Positions 1 to 8,260 of a stretch of 64,000 nucleotides of DNA are shown one piece after another. The notes below the pieces were generated by a model. That model did no database searches and had not been told where the DNA came from. It saw nothing but the letters and a program-made list of their open reading frames with translations. How positions within the stretch are numbered: position 1 is the stretch's first letter; every line of letters begins with the position of its first letter. This DNA is from Myxococcus virescens (GTDB taxonomy: Bacteria; Myxococcota; Myxococcia; Myxococcales; Myxococcaceae): assembly GCF_900101905.1 (NCBI RefSeq), contig NZ_FNAJ01000021.1, positions 61,975 through 125,974 on the forward strand. The letters run 5' to 3'. The position numbers and the translations under genes are program-made.

Positions 1-1
1 C

Positions 2-217
2 AACTGGTTCGTGTGGCTGGGCCCGGTGGGGCTCGTCGCCGTGGGCGCCTTCGTCATCTGGCGGCAGCTCCAGCGCGGCGCGGGCACCCCGGAGCAGGCC
101 CCGCCCGCGGCCACGACTTCGGAAGAAACGGCGGCCCCGGCCGCGCCCGCTGGAACGCCTCCAGTGGATGAAGAAGACCCGTACCTCCAGGCCGTGCGCC
201 GGGAGCTCGAGCGCTAG
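2..217 (+). CDS. CcmH-like cytochrome c maturation protein, C-terminal part (5' truncated by window edge)
   Basis: Only the last 72 codons are visible; the frame is open from base 2, so the true start lies outside the window. The visible part holds one hydrophobic segment (WLGPVGLVAVGAFVIW) and a Pro/Ala/Glu-rich cytoplasmic-type tail. That is the usual ending of CcmH/NrfF-family proteins, which hold apocytochrome c thiols reduced for haem ligation. The diagnostic CxxC domain is not in the window, so the assignment rests on this membrane segment and on the CcmI-like gene starting 12 bases downstream. It could be another single-pass Ccm subunit. Confidence 0.55.
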   Translation, partial: NWFVWLGPVGLVAVGAFVIWRQLQRGAGTPEQAPPAATTSEETAAPAAPAGTPPVDEEDPYLQAVRRELER

Positions 218-229
218 GAGCGCCAGGCC

Positions 230-1198
230 ATGCAGCCGCAGACGACGAATTGGTTGCCCGGAATCATCGTGCTCGCCGTCACCTTCGTGTTGGCGGCGGG
301 CTGGATCCTCTTTCAGCGCCGCAAGGGCTCCCTGGCGTCGGCCGAGCCCCGCGACGGCGTGCTCGATGACCTGACCCAGCGCGCGCAGTCCCTCATCGAC
401 CAGCTCCGCGCGCTGGAAGCGGAGAAGCACAACCAGAGCGCCGAGCAGTATGCCGCCGAGAAGTCCCGCCTGGAGCGCGAAGCCGCCGGGGCGCTGCGCG
501 CGAAGGACGAGCACCTCAAGCGCAAGGCCTCCAGCGAGGGCGTCCGCCCCCGCCCCCAGGCTCCGGTCCCCACCGGGTGGGCGTCTCGCAATCCGCAGTT
601 GGTGGGCGCGCTGTGGGGCGCGGGCATCGTGGTGTTCTTTGGTGGGCTGGGCTACCTGCTCGTCTCCGAGCAGCAGACGCGCACCGACGGCATGGAGGCC
701 ACCGGCCGCATGCCCCCGGGCGGCGCCGCCGCGCAGCAGCAGGGCGCGGGCATGGACGAGCAGATGCAGGAAGGCCCGGAGATGCAGGAGGCTCGCGCGC
801 GGCTGAACGCCAACGCCGGGGATGTGGACGCGGCGGCGCTGCTGAGCCACGAGCTCATCCGCCGTCAGCAGTTCGACGAGGCCGTGAAGGTCACCGCGAA
901 GGGCCTGGCGGCGGACCCCTTCAACGTCGAGCTGAAGGTCCACCGCGGCGTGCTTCGCGCCACCCAGGGCGACATGGCCGGCGCCGAGGCGGAGCTGACG
1001 GAACTGGTGGACACCTGGCCGGACGCACAGGAGGCGCTCATCTTCCTGGGCAGCCTCGCCCTGCGCCGCGGCGACAAGGCCGCCGCGCTGGCCCACTTCG
1101 AGCGCTTCTCCGTGGAGGTGCCGCGCAACATGCAGCCGCCGCAGCTCGGCCCTGCGATTGCCCAGCTTCGCGCGGAGGTCGCTGGCGGCATGCCCTGA
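230..1198 (+). CDS. CcmI-like TPR membrane protein of cytochrome c biogenesis
   Basis: 322 residues. A first membrane segment lies at about residues 9-27, followed by a charged coiled-coil-like stretch (about 45-100). A second membrane segment lies near 125-147, then a soluble C-terminal half with alanine-rich TPR-type helices (about 190-310). This two-helix-plus-TPR layout is that of CcmI/CycH, which hands apocytochrome c to the haem lyase. It follows the CcmH-like gene after 12 bases with an AGGAG sequence ahead of the ATG, consistent with one operon. The TPRs are weak by eye, so a generic TPR membrane protein is the alternative. Confidence 0.6.
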   Translation: MQPQTTNWLPGIIVLAVTFVLAAGWILFQRRKGSLASAEPRDGVLDDLTQRAQSLIDQLRALEAEKHNQSAEQYAAEKSRLEREAAGALRAKDEHLKRKASSEGVRPRPQAPVPTGWASRNPQLVGALWGAGIVVFFGGLGYLLVSEQQTRTDGMEATGRMPPGGAAAQQQGAGMDEQMQEGPEMQEARARLNANAGDVDAAALLSHELIRRQQFDEAVKVTAKGLAADPFNVELKVHRGVLRATQGDMAGAEAELTELVDTWPDAQEALIFLGSLALRRGDKAAALAHFERFSVEVPRNMQPPQLGPAIAQLRAEVAGGMP

Positions 1199-1280
1199 CG
1201 CCCAGCCCCCTGCCCTCACCGGCGGCGCCGCCCCAACCACCCGGAGTGGTCGAGGCAGGCGCCGCTGGCGTTTTCGATGC

Positions 1281-2483
1281 TCAGTGCACCGCGGCCCGCC
1301 GACGGCGGAAGCGCCGTACCTTCTCCACCAGCGTGTCCGGCATCGCCGCCTTGGCGCCGTTGCGCAGCAGGCGCGCCAGGGATTCGGACTGGGAGAACCA
1401 GCGTCCCTCCCACGTCCCGGCATGGACCCGCACGGACAGCGTGCGCCGCTGCTTGGATACCCAATCGGACTTGTACGTCTCGGTGCCCCGGAGGAAGTCG
1501 TACTCCGTCAGGCCGGCCTCCATCGCGTCGCGGAACGTCTCGCCCACCAGCACCAGGCCCACGCTGCGATTGCGCCACGCCGGGTCATAACCGGACTGGA
1601 AGTACACGAAGGTGTCGCGGTGGAGGATGCCGTACACCGACGCCACGGCCTGGCCGCCCACCTTCATCGTGTAGAGGCGCAGCCGGCCCCGCTCCGCCAG
1701 GAACTGCGTGGCATCTCGGTGGAACGCCTCCACGCCCGAGCCCTTGATGCCCTGCGAGCCCCCATCCGCGGCCCACCGCGCCGAGTGCAGGCGGAAGAAG
1801 TCCGTCAGCGGCGCCGCCAGCTCGCCCGGGGCGTCCGTGCGCTCGATGCGGTAGCCCTCCTGCTTCGCCAGCCACTTGCGCCGCCGCAGGAAGTTGTCGC
1901 GGCGTCCGGTGCGCTTGAGGAACGCGTCGAAGGGCTCGCCCGGCGTCAGCGTGTCATACGGGCACACGTAGCGCGGCGCCACGCGGACGTCCGGCCTGGC
2001 GAAGGTCTCCCGGAGCACGTCCACGGTGGGCGAGTCCTCGCGCAGGTCCGACAAATCCAACACGTCCCATTCGTCGCGCAGCGCGTGCAGCATCCGCGCG
2101 AAGGCGCCGGCCACCTCGCGCTCACGGCCCCGCCGCGCCACGACGTCCAGGTAGTCGCTGCCGACGTGTGTCTCCCCCAGGAAGCTCAGCCGCCGCACCG
2201 GGATGCCAGTGACGCCCAGGTACTCGACGCCCAGCGGCATCAGGCCCACCAGCGTGCCCGCCGCGTCGCGCGCGGTCAGCACCAGCGGGCGCCGGCCCGT
2301 GGCGATGCGCCGGCACCACGGGTACACCCACTCCCAGGCGTTGAAGGGCCCCGCGTCGCTCGCATCCATCAGCGCGGCCCATTCCTCCCGCATCCCCGCC
2401 AGCGTGGAGAGGCTGCCCACGGCGCCTACCTCCAACGGGTGCGCGGCCCACGCTCCCTGCGACAGCTCATCCTCCCGAATCAA
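1281..2483 (-). CDS. exoI: ExoI: FemAB/CelD-type GNAT acetyltransferase of spore coat synthesis
   Basis: 400 residues and the last gene of the exo operon. The TTG start is chosen because GGGAGGA lies 7 bases upstream. The protein has the two-lobed GNAT architecture of the Acetyltransf_6/CelD group. The C-terminal lobe (about 190-340) includes FFRLHSARW and later the TYKSDWVS block seen in polysaccharide acyl- or aminoacyltransferases. It probably N-acetylates an amino sugar precursor of the coat glycan in the cytoplasm. It is a distant paralogue of the fourth gene upstream's product class (ExoG). The substrate is not readable from sequence. The name rests on operon order matching M. xanthus exoA-I. 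Confidence 0.85.
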   Translation of the reverse strand: MIREDELSQGAWAAHPLEVGAVGSLSTLAGMREEWAALMDASDAGPFNAWEWVYPWCRRIATGRRPLVLTARDAAGTLVGLMPLGVEYLGVTGIPVRRLSFLGETHVGSDYLDVVARRGREREVAGAFARMLHALRDEWDVLDLSDLREDSPTVDVLRETFARPDVRVAPRYVCPYDTLTPGEPFDAFLKRTGRRDNFLRRRKWLAKQEGYRIERTDAPGELAAPLTDFFRLHSARWAADGGSQGIKGSGVEAFHRDATQFLAERGRLRLYTMKVGGQAVASVYGILHRDTFVYFQSGYDPAWRNRSVGLVLVGETFRDAMEAGLTEYDFLRGTETYKSDWVSKQRRTLSVRVHAGTWEGRWFSQSESLARLLRNGAKAAMPDTLVEKVRRFRRRRAAVH

Positions 2484-2534
2484 CGCCCGTCCTCCCGGAG
2501 GGGCAGCCGCCCCTCCCTGTTCCCCGAATGAACT

Positions 2535-3713
2535 TCACCCCGCGCGCTTCTTCGACCGGTGGTCCGACTTCACGGCCTCGCGCACCGCCTGCGCCACGTC
2601 CGCCATGACCTCCGGCGTCAGGTCCTGGTGGCACGGAATCTCCACGATGGAGCGACGCAGCTGCGCCACCTCCGGGAAGGCCGATGCGTCACAGGCCGGG
2701 TGGAAGCGCTTCCAGAAGTCGATGGCGTCGATGCCCTGCACGCGCAGCCGCGCCAGCACCTCCGCCTTGTCCTGCACCACCAGCGGGTAGAATAGCGGGC
2801 ACGCGCCCGGCGGAAGCTGGTTGAACAGCGGCGCGGAGATGTCGCGCAGCCGGCCCAGCAGGAAGAAGTAGTTGCGGCGCCGCTGCTCGACGATGGATTC
2901 CAGGTCCTGGGCCAGGGCAATCCGCTTCGTCAGCGGGCTCATGCCCAGGTCCACGTGCTTGCGGTCGAAGTGCTGCGTCCCCGTGGCCACGCGCTCGATG
3001 CTGGCCGCCTTCACGGTGCCATGCCCCAGCGCGCGCACGGCGCTGCGCAGGGCCCGGCCGGCCAGGCCGCCGCGCAGCTCCAGGTTCTGCAGCAGCGCGG
3101 ACACCGTGTGGCTGAAGGTGGACACGGACGGCGGCGCGGGCGGCTCCGGAAGGCTGTACTGGCGCGGGCCGTTGACGACCAGCGCGCCCCCATTGGGAAC
3201 CGGAAGCGTCTTGTAGAGGCAGAAAATGCCCACGTCTCCCGTCGTCCCCAGGGGCACCGTTCCGTCGGAGGACAGCAGCGACAGCGCGCAGTCCTCGATG
3301 AGGATGAGGCCGTGCTGGTCCGCCAGCTTGCGCATCTCCGCGACGGGGCCCGGGAAGCCCGCGTAGTGCGTCAGGTACAGGGCCCGCGTCTTCGGGCCGA
3401 TGCGCCGGGCCACGTCGTCCAGGTCCACGTCCCAGCGGCTGCCCACGCGGTAGAAGCGCGGCGTGGCGCCGGCGTCCACCAGGGCCTCCACCTCCACGCC
3501 GTGGTGGTAGGCGGGCATCAACACCTCGCCCGAATCCAGCCCCAGCATCTTCACCGTCAGCCAGATGGCGTTGCGGGCGAAGTAGAAGTAGCGGACGTTG
3601 GGCGAGGAGAACGGCGGCAGCGCGCCGGGCTTCGGCCGAGACAGCAGCATGTGCGGCCACAGCGTGGGCAGTGACGGCACGAACAGCCGGCCAGAGTGCT
3701 TCATCGTCTCCAT
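2535..3713 (-). CDS. exoH: ExoH: DegT/DnrJ/EryC1-type PLP-dependent sugar aminotransferase
   Basis: 392 residues from the ATG at 3713, which has GAGGTGG about 8 bases upstream and overlaps the end of exoG by 13 bases. The fold-type-I aminotransferase signature is visible: an Asp in LILIEDCA (about 137-143) that would contact the PLP pyridine nitrogen, and a candidate Schiff-base lysine K168 in CLYKTLPVPNGG. The family transfers an amino group to a nucleotide-activated keto sugar. Paired with two GNATs, it suggests the coat glycan contains an acylated amino sugar. The usual SxxK sequence around the lysine is replaced by LYKT, a variation seen in this family. Confidence 0.85.
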   Translation of the reverse strand: METMKHSGRLFVPSLPTLWPHMLLSRPKPGALPPFSSPNVRYFYFARNAIWLTVKMLGLDSGEVLMPAYHHGVEVEALVDAGATPRFYRVGSRWDVDLDDVARRIGPKTRALYLTHYAGFPGPVAEMRKLADQHGLILIEDCALSLLSSDGTVPLGTTGDVGIFCLYKTLPVPNGGALVVNGPRQYSLPEPPAPPSVSTFSHTVSALLQNLELRGGLAGRALRSAVRALGHGTVKAASIERVATGTQHFDRKHVDLGMSPLTKRIALAQDLESIVEQRRRNYFFLLGRLRDISAPLFNQLPPGACPLFYPLVVQDKAEVLARLRVQGIDAIDFWKRFHPACDASAFPEVAQLRRSIVEIPCHQDLTPEVMADVAQAVREAVKSDHRSKKRAG

Positions 3714-4819
3714 CGCGACACCACCTCTTTCACCGCGGGCCCCCACCGGAACTTGGCCGCACACAGCGCCTGGCCGAAGGGGGAGTCATTGAACACGTAG
3801 AGCCAGGTGTGGCGCCGGACCTCGTTCGTCCAGTCGCGCTTCCACACCATGTCGGGCCCCAGGAAGTCGAACTCGTGCAGGCCCCGGTCGATGCAGGCCC
3901 CGATGACCTCATCCACCAGGAGCTGGCCCGGGCTGCACTCACGCAGGCTTTCGTCGTAACCGGGCTTCAGCAGGAAGTAGCGCCCGCCGTATTCCAGGCC
4001 GTACTGGAACGCCACCGGCCGGCCGTCCAGCCGCAGGAAATACAGCGCCAGCCGCTGGCGATAGGCGGAGTCCCGCGCCAGCTCCGTGTAGAAGCCGCGC
4101 GTGCGCGCATCCTGCGCCATGGCCGTGCCGCGCGCGCCCTTCCAGCCGCTCTGCTCCAGCAGGAAGCCTTCCTCCAGCGCGCCCTCCAGGCCGAGCCCGC
4201 TGTCCACCCGCTCGAAGGTGAGCTGGCCCTTCTCCTCCAGCTTGCGGCGGCGGCGACGGCAGTTGGCCTTGAACTTCGACTGCAATGTCTTCTGCAAGGC
4301 ATCGCGGGACGCCGGCAGCGGCACATACGGGGAGCGCAGGGACTCCCACTCGCCCACGGGCAGGCCGGACTCGCGCGCCACCGCATGCAGCCGCCAGGCG
4401 GCCCCACCGTCGGGGACATCCGTGAGCCGCAGCACATCCCAGCCGCCGGCCGAGCGCAGGTGGGACACGAAGGCCGCCGCGGCGACCTCCGGTTCCTTCG
4501 CCACCAGGTCGAATCGGCAGGAGTGGGCGTTGGCCGCCGCGGACAGCTGCCGCGCCGGTACACCCAGCAGTGTCGTGCGCTCCTCCCACAGCGGGAGCAC
4601 CGCGCCAAGGCTCCCATCCGCGTCCCGCAGCGTCAGCACGCGCGGATTCACACCGGGTACGAAGTTGTCCATCCAGATGCGGATGAACTCATGCCGGTAG
4701 AACAGCTCGTTGGAGGTGGCCTCCACGAGCGCGTTCCACTCGGACTCCAGGGACATGAAGGCCGCGCGTCCCGTCACTTCGGTGACGCGCGGCGAGGCAG
4801 AAAGGTCTCTTGCTTCCAT
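3701..4819 (-). CDS. exoG: ExoG: FemAB/CelD-type GNAT acetyltransferase
   Basis: 372 residues from the ATG at 4819; a TTG six codons upstream (4837) is an alternative and neither has a clear ribosome binding site. The Acetyltransf_6 architecture is visible, with a basic KFKANCRRRRRKLEE stretch before the second lobe and the YNGG-like LEYGGRYFLLKPGYDE block in the C-terminal lobe. It is the same family as ExoI but divergent. By context it acts with ExoH on an amino sugar precursor, acylating it in the cytoplasm. The stop overlaps the start of exoH, indicating tight translational coupling. Confidence 0.85.
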   Translation of the reverse strand: MEARDLSASPRVTEVTGRAAFMSLESEWNALVEATSNELFYRHEFIRIWMDNFVPGVNPRVLTLRDADGSLGAVLPLWEERTTLLGVPARQLSAAANAHSCRFDLVAKEPEVAAAAFVSHLRSAGGWDVLRLTDVPDGGAAWRLHAVARESGLPVGEWESLRSPYVPLPASRDALQKTLQSKFKANCRRRRRKLEEKGQLTFERVDSGLGLEGALEEGFLLEQSGWKGARGTAMAQDARTRGFYTELARDSAYRQRLALYFLRLDGRPVAFQYGLEYGGRYFLLKPGYDESLRECSPGQLLVDEVIGACIDRGLHEFDFLGPDMVWKRDWTNEVRRHTWLYVFNDSPFGQALCAAKFRWGPAVKEVVSRWRR

Positions 4820-4858
4820 GAGGTGTCGGGTGCCCAAGGTGGTGATGGAGGTTCGCGG

Positions 4859-5953
4859 CTACAACCCGCTGCGGGCCATCTTCAGCAGGCAGGCGGCGAC
4901 CTTGCGGCTGTCATGTCGAATCCTGGACCCTGCCTTGAGCAGGTCCGCCTGCACCGGCACCACGCCCGCGCCAATCAAGTCCCGCGGGTTGGCTGACACC
5001 ACGAACGAGCCGCGACGGGCATAGCGCCGGTTCGCCTCTTCCGTGGGCAGCGTGCCGTTGACGAGCACCGCGTCCAGCACCGGCCCCACGTGGTCCGTGA
5101 CGGCCTGCACGTGGTCCAGACAGGACATGCCGTCCGTCTCCCCCGGCTGAGTCATCAGGTTGGCCACCATGATTTTCAGCGCGCGCGTCTCCTTGAGCGC
5201 CTGGGCCACGCCGTCCACCAGCAGGTTGGGCAGCACGCTCGAGTACAGCGAGCCCGGGCCGATGGCGATGAGGTCCGCCGTGTAGATGGCCTCCAGCAGG
5301 CCCTCGGTGGGCGGCGGCGAGCGAGGACTCAGCGTGACGCGGCGCACCCGGCCGTGCGCGCGGCAGATGTTGCGCTCCCCCACCACCTCCGTGTCGTCAT
5401 GCATCTGCGCCACCAGCTGCACGGACGCCAGCGTGGAAGGCAGCACGTGGCCCCGGGCGCCCAGCAGCTCCCCGGACATGCGCACCGCCTCCATGAAGTC
5501 CCCCTTCAGCTCCGCGAGCGCGGCGATGAGCAGGTTGCCCACCGCGTGGCCCGCCAGGCCGCGCGCTCCGCCGAAGCGGAACTGGAAGACGTCCTTGAGC
5601 GCGTTCTTTCCACCCGCCAGCGCCACCAGGCAGTTGCGGATGTCGCCCGGAGGCAGCGCGCCGTGTTGGCGCCGCAGACGGCCCGAACTGCCGCCGTCGT
5701 CGCTCATGGCCACCACCGCGGTGATGTCGATGCCCGGCTCCCGGGCCTTCGGTGTCGCGCGCCGGGCCAGGCCGCGCAGCACCATGGGCAACCCCGTGCC
5801 TCCGCCGATGGCGACGATGCGCGTCGGCCGGTCCACCTGCCCCTGCAGCACCTCGTTGCCCTGGCGCTCCAGCTCCAGCCTGCGACGGGCCTCCGCCCAC
5901 TCCGCGGGCAGCGGCGCTTCCATGTCCATTCCCACCATGACGCTTACCCCCAT
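4859..5953 (-). CDS. exoF: ExoF: YvcK/CofD-family protein in the spore coat operon
   Basis: 364 residues. The YvcK/CofD Rossmann-type signature begins at about residue 45 with VAIGGGTGLPMVLRGL. It continues with VAMSDDGGSSGRLR, PPGDIRNCLVAL and IAIGPGSLYSSVLPNL. YvcK proteins bind UDP-sugars and in Bacillus influence peptidoglycan precursor flux, while CofD is a phospholactate transferase of F420 synthesis. Here the position inside a glycan operon favours sugar-nucleotide control. Starts at 5938 or 5929 are possible in the Met-rich beginning. The gene sits between exoE and exoG, with 78 and 39 base gaps respectively. Confidence 0.85.
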   Translation of the reverse strand: MGVSVMVGMDMEAPLPAEWAEARRRLELERQGNEVLQGQVDRPTRIVAIGGGTGLPMVLRGLARRATPKAREPGIDITAVVAMSDDGGSSGRLRRQHGALPPGDIRNCLVALAGGKNALKDVFQFRFGGARGLAGHAVGNLLIAALAELKGDFMEAVRMSGELLGARGHVLPSTLASVQLVAQMHDDTEVVGERNICRAHGRVRRVTLSPRSPPPTEGLLEAIYTADLIAIGPGSLYSSVLPNLLVDGVAQALKETRALKIMVANLMTQPGETDGMSCLDHVQAVTDHVGPVLDAVLVNGTLPTEEANRRYARRGSFVVSANPRDLIGAGVVPVQADLLKAGSRIRHDSRKVAACLLKMARSGL

Positions 5954-6031
5954 CCACGACGCCCCAGCCCGCCTCCCCAGGCGAGCCCCCCTCCCGGCCT
6001 CCCACAGCGGAAGCCGGGAAAGCGAAATGCC

Positions 6032-7438
6032 CTACCGCGCCCCACGACCGAGAAGCACATGCCTCACGGTGTGGAAGATGATTCCCACGTCCAGGAACAG
6101 CGAACCGTTCTTCACGTAGTACAGGTCGAACTCCAGCTTGTTCCGCGCATCCTCCACCGACGCGCCGTAGGGGTAGCGAATCTGAGCCCACCCCGTCAGG
6201 CCTGGCTTGACGGCCTCCCGCAGGCCGTAGAACGGAATCTGCTGCTTCAACTGCTCGACGAACACTGGCCTCTCGGGGCGGGGCCCCACGAAACTCATGT
6301 CTCCCGTCAGGATGTTGAAGACCTGGGGAATCTCGTCGATGCGCGCGCGGCGGATGAAGCGGCCCACCCGCGTGACACGGTCATCGTTCGCCTTCGCCCA
6401 CACCGCGCCATGCTTCTCCGCGTCCGTGCGCATGCTGCGGAACTTCCACAGGTGATACGTGCTCCCGAACAGCCCGGTCCTTTCCTGCCGGTAGAAGATG
6501 GGTCCCTTCGAATCCAGCTTGATGGCCACCGCGACCAGCAACAGGAAGGGCGCGGACAGGATTAGCAGGAGGGATGCCACCGCGATGTCGAAGCCCCGCT
6601 TCAGCGTGCGGCGCAGCGGGGACACGGTGAGCTCGTCCGCGAAGGCGAAGTCGCTCGCCCTCAGGAACTGCACCGGAATCCGGCGCAGCACCCGCTCGCA
6701 GAAGCCCGTGGCCTCATACACCCGCCGGCCCTGGAGCCGGCAGCGCAGCAGGCCGTCCACCCAGTTGGCCCCGCGCATGTCATCCGCGGCCTGCACCACA
6801 TAGGCCGCGTTCAGCCGGGCCGCCGTCTGCTCCAGCGCCTCGCCCGAGGTGCGAGGGTCCGTCAGGCCCACGATGCGGTAGGTGCCCTCCCCGCCCGCTT
6901 CAATCGCGCTGGCCACCGCGCGCGCCTTGGGCCCTTCTCCGACGATGAGCACCGAGTGCGGCGCTCCCACCAGGGCGCGGATGGACACCCGCACCATCAA
7001 CGTCCCGGCCAGGGCCCCCATGGCTCCGCCCAGCAGCGTGCCGGGCGGAAGCTGCATCGGCACCACCAGCGGGGTGACGAGCATGACGCCGCCCGCCACC
7101 ATCGCCGTGACCCCCGCGGCCTTGAGGAACCGGTATCCCCGCACCCGGTCCTCCGCGGCCACACGGAGGTCATACAAATCCAACAGATACAGCGTGAACT
7201 GGAAGGTGATGACGAACGCCGCGCCCATCCACAGCAGCGTGGGCCACAGCTGCGACAGCGGCGTGTGTGTCCCTTCAGGCGCGAAGAGTGCCGCGCAGGC
7301 CGCCGCGCCCATCACGCAGGCCAACGCGATTGCCGAACTCTCGGCGAGGAAGAACGTCAGTTTCTTTGCAGAGAAATAATGGTGAAAAACGCGGAGCACG
7401 TGCCCCTCCAACCTACCCGCCCGACCCTCTTCCACCAC
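6032..7438 (-). CDS. exoE: ExoE: polyisoprenyl-phosphate hexose-1-phosphate transferase (initiating sugar transferase)
   Basis: 468 residues of the WbaP/WcaJ class. Four to five hydrophobic segments (about 30-150) precede a nucleotide-binding-like cytoplasmic domain (about 160-270). A further hydrophobic segment (about 284-305) leads into the catalytic sugar transferase domain. Its conserved motifs are visible: YRQERTGLFG, WKFRSMRTDA, RRARIDEIPQVFNIL, GDMSFVGPRPERP and VKPGLTGWAQIRYPYG. The enzyme would load the first sugar phosphate on undecaprenyl phosphate for Wzx/Wzy-type glycan assembly at the inner membrane. The flippase, polymerase and other glycosyltransferases are not in this window. 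Confidence 0.93.
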   Translation of the reverse strand: MVEEGRAGRLEGHVLRVFHHYFSAKKLTFFLAESSAIALACVMGAAACAALFAPEGTHTPLSQLWPTLLWMGAAFVITFQFTLYLLDLYDLRVAAEDRVRGYRFLKAAGVTAMVAGGVMLVTPLVVPMQLPPGTLLGGAMGALAGTLMVRVSIRALVGAPHSVLIVGEGPKARAVASAIEAGGEGTYRIVGLTDPRTSGEALEQTAARLNAAYVVQAADDMRGANWVDGLLRCRLQGRRVYEATGFCERVLRRIPVQFLRASDFAFADELTVSPLRRTLKRGFDIAVASLLLILSAPFLLLVAVAIKLDSKGPIFYRQERTGLFGSTYHLWKFRSMRTDAEKHGAVWAKANDDRVTRVGRFIRRARIDEIPQVFNILTGDMSFVGPRPERPVFVEQLKQQIPFYGLREAVKPGLTGWAQIRYPYGASVEDARNKLEFDLYYVKNGSLFLDVGIIFHTVRHVLLGRGAR

Positions 7439-7493
7439 CGGCCCCGCCCCCCTGTCACCCGGAGGCGGGAACCGGAACCAAAGCCCCCCGCCG

Positions 7494-8231
7494 CTACCGC
7501 TTCTCGTAGTTCTTCAGATACGGCGCCGAGTGGACCTCCGCGCCATTCAGCACACACCCGACGATGGGCGCGCCGCCCAGGCTCTCCACCGCCTGGTGCA
7601 CCGCCTTGCCCGACGTCACGTTGGCGCGAATGACCATCAGCACGCCGTCCGCCTGATGGCCCAGGATGGCCGCGTCCGCGAAGGGCAGCGTGGGCGGCAT
7701 GTCGACGTAGACCTCGTCGAAGCCCTCACGCACCGCCTTGAGGAACTGCTTCATCCGGCCGCTCGCCAGCACCTGCGCGGTGTCCTCGGGCGTGACGCCC
7801 GCGGGGATGAGGGCCAGGCGCGTGGAGTTGAACCGCCGCACCACGTCCCGCACCTCACAGTCCCCCGCCAGCAGCTCCGCCAGGCCCGTCTTGTTGCGCA
7901 TGCCCAGCGTGGCCGCCACGCCGCCCCGGCGCAGGTCCGCATCCACCAGCAGGATGCGGCGCTCCGGGTTCGCCCGGGCCGCGGCGAGCGCCAGGTTGAC
8001 GCTCGTCACCGTCTTGCCTTCCCCGGGCATCGCCGAGGTGAGCGCGACGACCTTCATCGGCCGCAGGTCCCGCATCCGCTCGAGCCTGTAATAAAGGCTC
8101 CGGTATTGCTCCGCCGCGGCCGATGCCGGCGCCGTCAGCGTCACCACCCGGCGGTCCACCGCGTTGCCGCCCGTCGGGTTGTCATCCACTCGGGGGAGGA
8201 AGTTGCCCGCCCGCTCCATCGTCTGATCCAT
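7494..8231 (-). CDS. exoD: ExoD (BtkA): cytoplasmic BY-type tyrosine kinase
   Basis: 245 residues. P-loop Walker A at about 66-74 (SAMPGEGKT), Walker A' at 94-102 (ILLVDADLR) and a Walker B-like VYVDMPPTL. The short C-terminal tail ends with two tyrosines (YLKNYEKR), a minimal version of the autophosphorylated tyrosine cluster. As in two-protein Wzc systems, the kinase is separate from its membrane activator, here ExoC, encoded immediately upstream. It would control chain length and export of the coat polysaccharide through phosphorylation cycles. The M. xanthus orthologue is known as BtkA. Confidence 0.92.
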   Translation of the reverse strand: MDQTMERAGNFLPRVDDNPTGGNAVDRRVVTLTAPASAAAEQYRSLYYRLERMRDLRPMKVVALTSAMPGEGKTVTSVNLALAAARANPERRILLVDADLRRGGVAATLGMRNKTGLAELLAGDCEVRDVVRRFNSTRLALIPAGVTPEDTAQVLASGRMKQFLKAVREGFDEVYVDMPPTLPFADAAILGHQADGVLMVIRANVTSGKAVHQAVESLGGAPIVGCVLNGAEVHSAPYLKNYEKR

Positions 8232-8260
8232 GTCCGTCCTCCGTCCTTTTCCGGCGCGAC

